DNA of 64,000 nucleotides from Harmothoe impar (lineage: Eukaryota > Annelida > Polychaeta > Phyllodocida > Polynoidae). This document shows positions 36,601 through 45,600 of the stretch, piece after piece. The notes under the pieces are model-generated. The model had not been told where the DNA came from. It ran no database searches and worked only from the letters and a program-made list of their open reading frames with translations. The stretch is from contig OX381708.1 in assembly GCA_947462335.1 (NCBI GenBank), positions 2,170,001 to 2,234,000 of the forward strand, read 5' to 3'. The translations under genes and the position numbers were made by a program. Each line of letters starts with the position of its first letter. Within the stretch, counting starts at the first letter, position 1.

Positions 36601-39600
36601 GTCCTTGCGTTGGACACGTTTGAGCAGCTGAGTCCTTGGGTCATGCTCACCAATCTTCCCAATCGCCCATTCAGCTGTTTCTTCAAGTGAGCTCAATGTC
36701 TTGATCTTCACTCTCTCGAACGCCAAAAGGGCTGGTTCACCTGGCCCGTTGCAGAGTGCCTGCTTCAGAGCAACCAGCGCTTGCTGATTGTTCCAGCGAT
36801 TGCTCTCCACAATAGCCTTGAACCGAACTTTGTACTTTCTCCAGGGTGGCGACCCTGTGAAAGGCGGAATATCGATGGCCTTTTGACGGGCTGCATCAGG
36901 ATGTTTGATCTCCCCAAAGTTGAAAGGAGCATACCGTTCATCCAGTTCATCGATGTCCCGCGGGACGATGTCTGTCCCCAGCTTCTCAATAGCCGGGTTC
37001 CGGTCGTACTTAGCCCGCTGGACAGGAGTTAAGCCTTGTCTAGCTCTGGGTTTCGGTACTGGAACTGAGACCATGGTCTGCTGTTGGTTCAACATCGTTG
37101 AACCAGTAGATGGGTGGGTGTACCCTGGAGGTGTTGCCGTGCCTCCAAAGGCGCCACCACAGACCGGAGTCTGTAGATAGCTAGCCCCCATCTGAGGTGT
37201 CATACCTGTTACCGTGGTGTGTACTAGCGGCGGGACACTTGAAGGTGTCACTGTCGTGTACACACTGGGTACGGGTATGACTGGAGGTACCACCGTGGTA
37301 GGTGGTGGTACTTGCTCCGACTTCGTCTTCAGGTCCTGATTGACTTGCCTTAAGCTTGCGAGGTCCTGTCTGGCTAAGTGGAGCTGCGTGCTCAAATCCT
37401 TTCCCAAGGAAGTTAAGCTTGCAACCTCACATTCGCCAGACACCCTCTGGTGCAAAAGTTTGTCAACCTCCACCTTGTGGGAAGCCATCTCGTTCTGGAG
37501 TTCCAGTAGGAACTTTTTCTTCTCATCAACCTCCCTTAGGAATAACTTCCTAGTTTGATTGATGGAAGCAAGTTCCCTCCGGGCTTCCGCGAGCTCATGC
37601 AACTCAGTTTTCCTGGTGGGGATACCCATGGCAGCTAGTAGGTCCCCATCCAGTGGTAAACTGGATGGCTCATCTACTGCTGGCGGGTACCCCTTACCAG
37701 GAGCTTCTGTTGCCACATTAGTCTTCTTTGATAGCCCGCCACCCCCCATACCGTTCGGTGTAGGAGTGGCACCATCAGTGAAAACCGACGTGTCTGGATC
37801 CAATGAAGGATCTGCTACCGTCGGTGTAGAACCGAAGGCAGCTGGGCCGAGAGTTTTAGGCTCTCTACCCGGTATTTTCTGACCCTCAGGACAGAAAAGA
37901 TTCATGGAAAGGGAGTCCAACGATCTCCTGGAGCTTATATCAAAGGGTCCCGGGATTGGAGATTGCTCCCCATCCTCTCCTCTGGTAAAGGCTTCCACAA
38001 TAGGATCACCTATTGCTTCTTGGGAGAGGTCGTCACCGGGCACCTCCAAGGCTGCCCGGCTCTCCCGCCTATTGGATTTGCCTGTGAAGAAGCGTACATT
38101 CTGTACGGCTTCTTCACGTTCCTCAGCAGGGGTTTTAGTCCTGCCGCTGAACGAGCTGACAAAATCGTATAGGTAATCCATATGCTGTAAGTCTATTTAA
38201 TACCCTATCAATGGTCGGTTCGATCAAGTGGTCACGGCACCAATGTAGTTGGTCTCTTACTACGTATGTAACACTTGAGTACAAAAACCAGACAAGGTAA
38301 ATTAGACTTTAATATACGGCGACTTTATTGTAAAGGTAACTCTTGGGTATTATAGTACAAGTATAACCAGCGGATATACAAGATCAGAACAGATATATAA
38401 TACAGTGGGGCAACCCTATAGCATAGAGTTAAGCCCGTGAGCACAGGGTGGTCATGTCACGACAGTCCCAAACCTGACTGACTTCCAATGGAGAAGTAGC
38501 CGTCTTATATACAGCGCTGCATAGCCACGTGACCGTACTAGCAGCGCCACCTGTTAGGTTTAGTTATGTAAAATGCTTATGTAACAACTACCGACGGTAA
38601 CCGAAGGTGGTACCGGTACACTACCGTATAGATAACCGAACTAGAGGAGTCGGTGTATGTAACGAACCGACGACACTAGTTAGATGAATAAAACAGTTAT
38701 TAAACACAATAGAACCGTGTTGTCTTACATCATACAACATACAATAGATATACAACAATAACAGTTAGACTTTATAGTCAACCCGTTACACTACCATAAA
38801 ATTCTGAGCGTATAACCATCAACAAACTTAAAGATTTCTTGCAGCAAATTTGGTCAAAAAGCCTTATTTTCAGATTTAAACTCCTGGTTCAAAGGCCCAT
38901 TATGAAACAGTCTTAGCAGATATAAGACTCTAAATAGTCTCATTTGAAAGATAATTAAGTTATGCATTATTTACGGGGGTTTATATTCATTAGTGAAAAG
39001 TAGGGGAAAATGGCAAATTTCTGCAAAATTTCGACGTATTCAACATTTTTGACAATTTTTCTGAAATGTGTGAAAATTCCAAAAAATTGCATTTTTCACC
39101 AAAAAATGATACACAAAATTCAAAAGGCTTATTGTCATAGCTTAAAATTGATATCTAATCGTTGTATGGAGTTGTTTAAATTGCAAAATTATGAGCAGTT
39201 ATGTAAAAGCAGGGGAAGAATTTTGAAATATTTGATCGCAATTTAGTGCAAACAACTATAGCTCAACTCGCATGCGCACTGAACACAAGAACACTCTGTG
39301 CAGATCTTTTCAAGAATCAGTATCAAAACTTGTCGTTAAGTCTAAATTGCGTAAAAGTCGGGCATGTATGCCAATAAAAATTGCTAATGAAATATTTATA
39401 TCCAACTCGATAGAAGTGGACGTTCACCATAAAAGGTGCAGAAGTGGACTTTTACCCATCAGCCCCGAACTCTTTACAGAGCATCCCCTGTCATATCATG
39501 TACTTGTGTTATCAGGGCGGAAGCGGGACGCAGTGTAGAGGAGCAGCTATGCAGTAGTGACGTCACATTTCTACACTTGAATAAATCACTTTACAGGATG

Positions 39601-42600
39601 GACGCGTATGCTTCAATAAGCTGACCTCCCCCCTAAATAGAAATTAACAATTTGGCTCCCCCTCACCCATTAAGGTTTATTTGGCTTCACCCAAGAAGCT
39701 GTAGAGAGGCTCCCTTCCCAATCGAAACAAAAGAAATGTTACTCCATTATCGCCAATGTAATCCTCGCCTCACACGGCGAGCCTACAAAGGCCACTACAT
39801 CAAGCACACTACACAAAGTATAGATCACTGAATGTTTAATATTAAAAAAGTAAACTAAATTCTCACCTTTTGGCTTGTTGTTAGTCTTTAAAATTGAACC
39901 AACCCTCATGTCTTGTGCAGCAGTTTTCGGTTTTGGATGGACGCTGCTGTTGGTGATGTAAGCTGTACATAAGCATGCTGACATAGGCGAATTAACGTAG
40001 CTACCACACCTTTTTGGGAGGATTTGGTTACCCATGTAGTATATATAACAGCTGGCTGTATCGTAATAGCGGGCAGGGTCAGTCCGGCTGTGGTAGATGT
40101 TATGTCTCCCACATTCTCTGATATTTGCCCCTTGTCTAATTATCACATGGCTGGCCCTAGTCTTTTGTGGAAATCAAATATTTCAAAACGGAAAGATTTT
40201 TTGTCTTACAGGTAGAACCGATAGTCGTTAATTTTTGTTTGACCATTTACGATGAAAAAAACAATTATGTACTATGTCTAACATAAGAAGAAGTTTCGAC
40301 AGATATATTGCAATATTTTTAAAAGCAGTTAGACAAAATGTAAGAAGAAAGGTAAAAGTCATATATAAGGTACGTGAGGTTGGGTGATGTGTGTTGCAGT
40401 GTGAAGTGAATTGTCGTTAACAGGTAATAAGAAGCGGCGTGTGTGATGACCGCGCCCACTTTTAGGTCGTAAAATGCAGTTAAAGAATGAGTTATTTAAT
40501 AAACTTTTGTCGTAAAGCCCTTTCATCGTAGAACATGATACTATTTTTATGATGAAAACAATTTTGTGATGAAAACAATTTTAGCAATAATCATGGTACG
40601 TGCTTTATGCAATGCTTTTGGTTGTAAACTGCTGGTACTAATTGTGGTAAACTGCTTGAATGTAATCGTTCATTATGCAAAGCCCTCCTGGTAATCTCCT
40701 GATTAAGTTAGGCTTGAGTGCTTGCCATGAACAAATGAGCAAAGTGGAACAATGCAAGAGGGCAAAGGGTAAGGGAGGCTAAAGGGTATGATGCACGGGG
40801 GAGGGTAAAGGCAGGAGGGGAATATATGATGTATGATCTTGATGAGGTATCTAACAAATGTAACTTATTTTGGCTGTGACGATCTTGTACATGCAGTGTG
40901 ATCATCTTTTGATTCATCTCCACAAAATCATGTTATTTTAGTTCATGATTCTTACACAGGATGGTAGATAGTAAGCCATCACATATTTGTACTGTGATTG
41001 ACTAACACTCATATTATATGCTTCATCAAATAGAACCTGTATACATTGTAATTTCATGATATTTGACAGTTTTAGACAGGTTGGTAGGTGTCCAGCCTGA
41101 TACCGGTGTGACACTGCAGTGCCCTGTGCCTGCTGCTGGATACACAGCCTTACAGTAGTAGAACAGTAGAACCTGCAAGTGCAGTGTTTTTCACAGAGGT
41201 CTTCTATAATTTATTACATGAAAACCTGTAAAGAAGCTGCATTCACCCCCAGTTGTTGTGTGTTGCAGGTGAGTGGAGGGAGGCCAGGGTGGGCACCAGT
41301 GTGACCCTGCAGTGCCCTGTGGATGCTGCAGGCTACACGACACGGGGCTGGTATGCCGGGCCTTACTCAACCTTCCTCATCTACAACCTGAACACGTCTG
41401 GGGTCACTGAGGGTCCCAAATCCCGTGCTGAAATGTCGCTGGATGTGGACAGCTTTGAGCTGACCGTTGGGGAGGTGAAGCAGGACGACTTCCACTTCAT
41501 CTGTCTTGTGACTAGACAAACCACTACTACTGCTGGTGGCGTCCTTACTGCAATCTACGGTAAGTGAACTATTTTATTTAGTACAACCAGACCACATCTA
41601 GGGTCACTGCACCCTGCAGCACATGCTGATGTGTCCCAACCCTGACAACTTTGAGCTGGCTTGAGCTTTGGTGCTATAGGATGCTTTTGTAACATAGCTT
41701 TGGTGCTATAGGATGCTTTTGTAAGATAGATTTGGTGCTATAGGATGCTTTTTTAAGATAGCTTTGGTGCTATAGGATGCTTTTGTAAGATAGCTTTGGT
41801 GCTATAGGATGCTTTTGTAAGATAGCTTTGGTGCTATAGGATGCTTTTGTAACATAGCTTTGGTGCTATAGGATGCTTTTGTAAGATTGTAATTTTTTTT
41901 ATCAAATCGATCTTCACCTGTTAACACTGTAATTCTTATAAGTTGGAAATGGGAAACAATTTAGTTTAAACAGCACTTAAAATGTTGCAGCTTTTAGAAA
42001 TAAATGATTACAAATCATATAATCAGAATGTAGAATGACATGGTATATACATTGAGTAACGTTATTGTTTATGTGGTTGGATTAGTGCATTGTATACATA
42101 GAGAAAGTAGGGTTATTAAAAGTTAAGAGGTAAGATTTATTAACCTGGCAAGTAAATCAAAAGTATGAAATTTAACTTTTTGTTGTTTCTAGATGCCGTA
42201 TTGCAAACTAGGGAGGGAATCTCAGTGACCCTGCCCTGTGACGAGGTGAAGGAACTGACCGCAAACAGTACAAAACATTACACCAGGACCTGGCAGCGGG
42301 TGAATGGAGTCCTCCTTTACTTCCAGTACCGGTATAAAGGTGTCTTCTCTGAACGTCCGTCTGCAACTCGCAATGACATCTCGCTCAACAACGAGACCTT
42401 CGCATTAACCATTGGCCGTGTACAGATGGAAGATGACACTGTGTTTGTCTGTACTTATTCTGAAGGTATCCCACCTACTGTAAGGAGTGTGAAGCTGATA
42501 GTTACTGGTACGTTGATATTTCACTAAATAATAGATTTTAATGTTGTTTGTCAGCTCCCAACCATGACTATTCTATGTCATTGTGGGATATATTGGGGTG

Positions 42601-45600
42601 ATTTATTAGCTAGTATTGAATTACTTTGATTAATGTTTAGAGAGTCTTATATGTAGTTATCTCTACTCTGATCACACAAAAATAACATATTCAGAAATGT
42701 ATGCTGATCAAATACAATAAAATCCCAAAGTATTATGAACATGGGCCTGCAGGGGAGGTAATAATAAAGTTTCCCCATGTCCTAGTACATTGGTTCTTAC
42801 ACTTACAGTGGTTCTTATTGATGCAAGACCTGACAATGTTAATTACTTCCAGTTCACTTAATCAGGCTTGGTCGACGGCTATGATACAATGTTGTATTGA
42901 GAAGATGAAGTGTGGCTGGATAGCAAGATGCTGAGGGGAGGGGGTCAGGGAAGGGGTTGACCAGAGGTGAAGTGCCCACCTGCCTGCCCTACTCCTCAAC
43001 CTGTACATGTACTGCTTACACCCACAACCTTAATATAGTACTACACAGTACAACTATAGCGAAGTTTAAATTCATATTTCCCTGTTGTGCAACACAAGAC
43101 CACTTCAGTGCATTCATAGGCCTTTAGAAGGAATAATTATCTCTTAGGTTATAACAGTAGTTTATTCCACTAATTTTCAAGAAACTTCACAAATTAGTCA
43201 TAGTTTAGGGTGTGAGTACATTGGCATCTCAGTTTAACACAATGCTGCGACGACATGTATGTGGGTGTAAACTAAATAGCAATGTGGCTCTGTGTCCCCT
43301 ACCAACGGTAGTCCTGGTTAGCTGTCACCTGTTAATCTTTCCCACATCTATAATCATATGGCATCCATGTTAATTGGTTTATATTACATGGTAAATGTGT
43401 TTGAAAATACATTCTGCTATGGTGTAGAGCAACATACTTCTCGTTGGTGCCCTGCTGATCAGGGAAGATGAGCCCTAAGTTTGGCTTGGATTAACTGACA
43501 TAAAACAAGTGCAGAATGTACAGAGTATCTGGTGAACTAATGTTGTACTTTCAGGCACACCTACATCCACACCTTCATTCACAAACATCCATCCTAACGT
43601 TGGCCCACTGTCCGGGGGCACAGCGCTGACACTGACAGGCTCTGACCTCAGTACTTCTGGTCTTGTCATCAAACTGGGGGACATAGAGTGTCCTACAACC
43701 TTCATGTAAGTACTGAAAATTGTCACATATATAATCCTAACTCACATATTAGCTGCACTCACAACTTTGACAACCTATATCAGCCTAACAGATAGTCTGA
43801 AAGCTATGGAGCCCTAAAGAGGACATCTGTCTTTTATATTCTTTCCTCAAAAGTTCGTTGGCGTGAGCTAATATTTTGTTTGCACGAGTAAGTATTTCAA
43901 TTGCGTGAGTTAGTGTTTTGTTTGCGTGACTTATTATTTCATCTGCGCAAGTTATTATTTTGTTTGCAGAAGAAATGAATGTACATTAGGCGTAACCCCG
44001 CCTATGTGTCCATTAGGTATAGCCTCTTTAGGAACTATCATTCCCCATGAGATCCCATTAGGTGTAGCTACTAATTTAGCACTAGGCCTATAGGATACTT
44101 TTTTTAAAACTTGTGTATGAGCCAGACTTTGGGCCGAGCTGATAAGCCGCAGTGGCAATCTGACTCATGTACTATCCATGGCTTCCACTGTGAGGGGGCA
44201 CAGTGCTGACAATGACAGGATCAGACCTAACTGGTCTGATCATCAAACTGCGAGACATAAAGTGTCCTACAATCTTCATGTAAGACGTAAACGCTTTTGA
44301 GGAGGCCTGCTTGGTGTTGAAGCTTCATTGTCAGCAACCATGCTTGATGTACATTTAAAGCTATGCAAGGTATGTAATATCCAGGCCCCTGAGTGTTGGT
44401 TCCTTCATGCGACACTCACATGTTCTGACCTAAGTGGTTTTGGTCTCATCATCAAACGTAGACGTAGAGAGTGCATAAGTTCTGTAACACATGTTATACA
44501 ATTCGGTTATCTAATCACATTGTTCATCAGGATTAAAGTGTTGTATTTGCTGTGAAACTGAGTTTCTAATCCACAATGAGAGGTGCACTCTGCATTCAGG
44601 TGAATTCTCTGCTATGTTCTCACTATTTCCTGGTCCTGCTGTTCCCTGTTCTAGTCTGTAGCCTCATTCTGTTGCAGGAACTCGACCACTGCACTGTGTA
44701 CAACACCACCTGGTGGCACTGCGGTACTTAACGCACCTCTCCCTATCACCATAACCTGGGGTGGTGCAGCGGGTGTACACGACACCATGCAGACCTTCAC
44801 TTACAGAATAGACCCTACTGTTACCAAGCTGGAACCCACAGACACTATCCTCAGGTAATTATCACTGTGGGCCACCTCTTTTTGATAACTTGGATTACAG
44901 GCCACAGCAGCAAATATTTGGGGGGGGGGGGAGAGGGAAAAAAAGCTGCTCTTCGTGGGGGGGGGGGGGAGCTGGGTACTGAAATTTTGAGGGGCAGAAG
45001 GAAAAAAGCACTGAAAAACCTTCTTTTGTCCATCAAATGAAGGAATATTGAGAAATATTCTTAATTTTGAAGGTCTAATTTTGGGTGTTTACTGGTCAGC
45101 ATATACTTTTTTCTTTTTTTTCTTCTGGTAAATTCTCAAATTCGCAGGGGTAAAAAAAAGATATTTTTTTTGCAAAATGCCAAAAATCCAATCGGCAGAT
45201 CCGTAAGCAAGTTTTCAGAATGAAACGGTCTTACCATATTTGACATAATAAGCGCACAGTGCACTTAAACCAAATAAACCAAAGTAAAATTCAATTCTAT
45301 TCATCCCGCACCCACACACCCATATTTCCCTATTTTTTCGCTGTTACAGTCCTGTATTTGACATAAGCACACAACAAACTTAACAATGTATTCTATTAGG
45401 GTCTTCTAATAGTTAATAGTACATTTGGGCTAAAGATTTGACATATTTTAGAGGGTTTGCAGTCTAAAATTGGCCCAAAAAGGGGTGTGTGCACTTATCA
45501 GAGGATGTGCGCTTATTAGGTCAAATACTGTACATTCAAATCAAGTGGTAAGTTTGTACAGGCAGATAAGTAGGAGCAAACCAGAAATAAAACCCAGATA

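Larger units (their letters stand above)
27282..38790 (-). mobile_element. Ty3/gypsy LTR retrotransposon with a third ORF
   Basis: An 11509-bp element on the minus strand: 5' LTR (38244-38790), primer site, gag, pol (protease, RT, RNase H, integrase, in the Ty3/gypsy order), a separate 803-codon ORF, polypurine tract and 3' LTR (27282-27828). LTRs are 547 bp each and differ only at 27435 (G) versus 38397 (A). All three ORFs are uninterrupted. Flanks show no clean target duplication (ATAC on the left, CTAC on the right). It lies antisense in intron 2 of the receptor copy B. The near identity of the LTRs points to a very recent insertion, and it may still be mobile. Confidence 0.95.

Noticed and set aside
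28679..38176. Plus-strand ORFs of 60-175 codons across the retrotransposon
   Set aside because: Shadows of gag, pol and the third ORF; none has a domain, and they lie opposite conserved catalytic motifs.
27278..38794. A clean 4-5 bp target duplication for the LTR element
   Set aside because: Flanks are ATAC and CTAC; only three of four match, so I do not claim a duplication. The TG/CA ends and identical LTR lengths still fix the boundaries.
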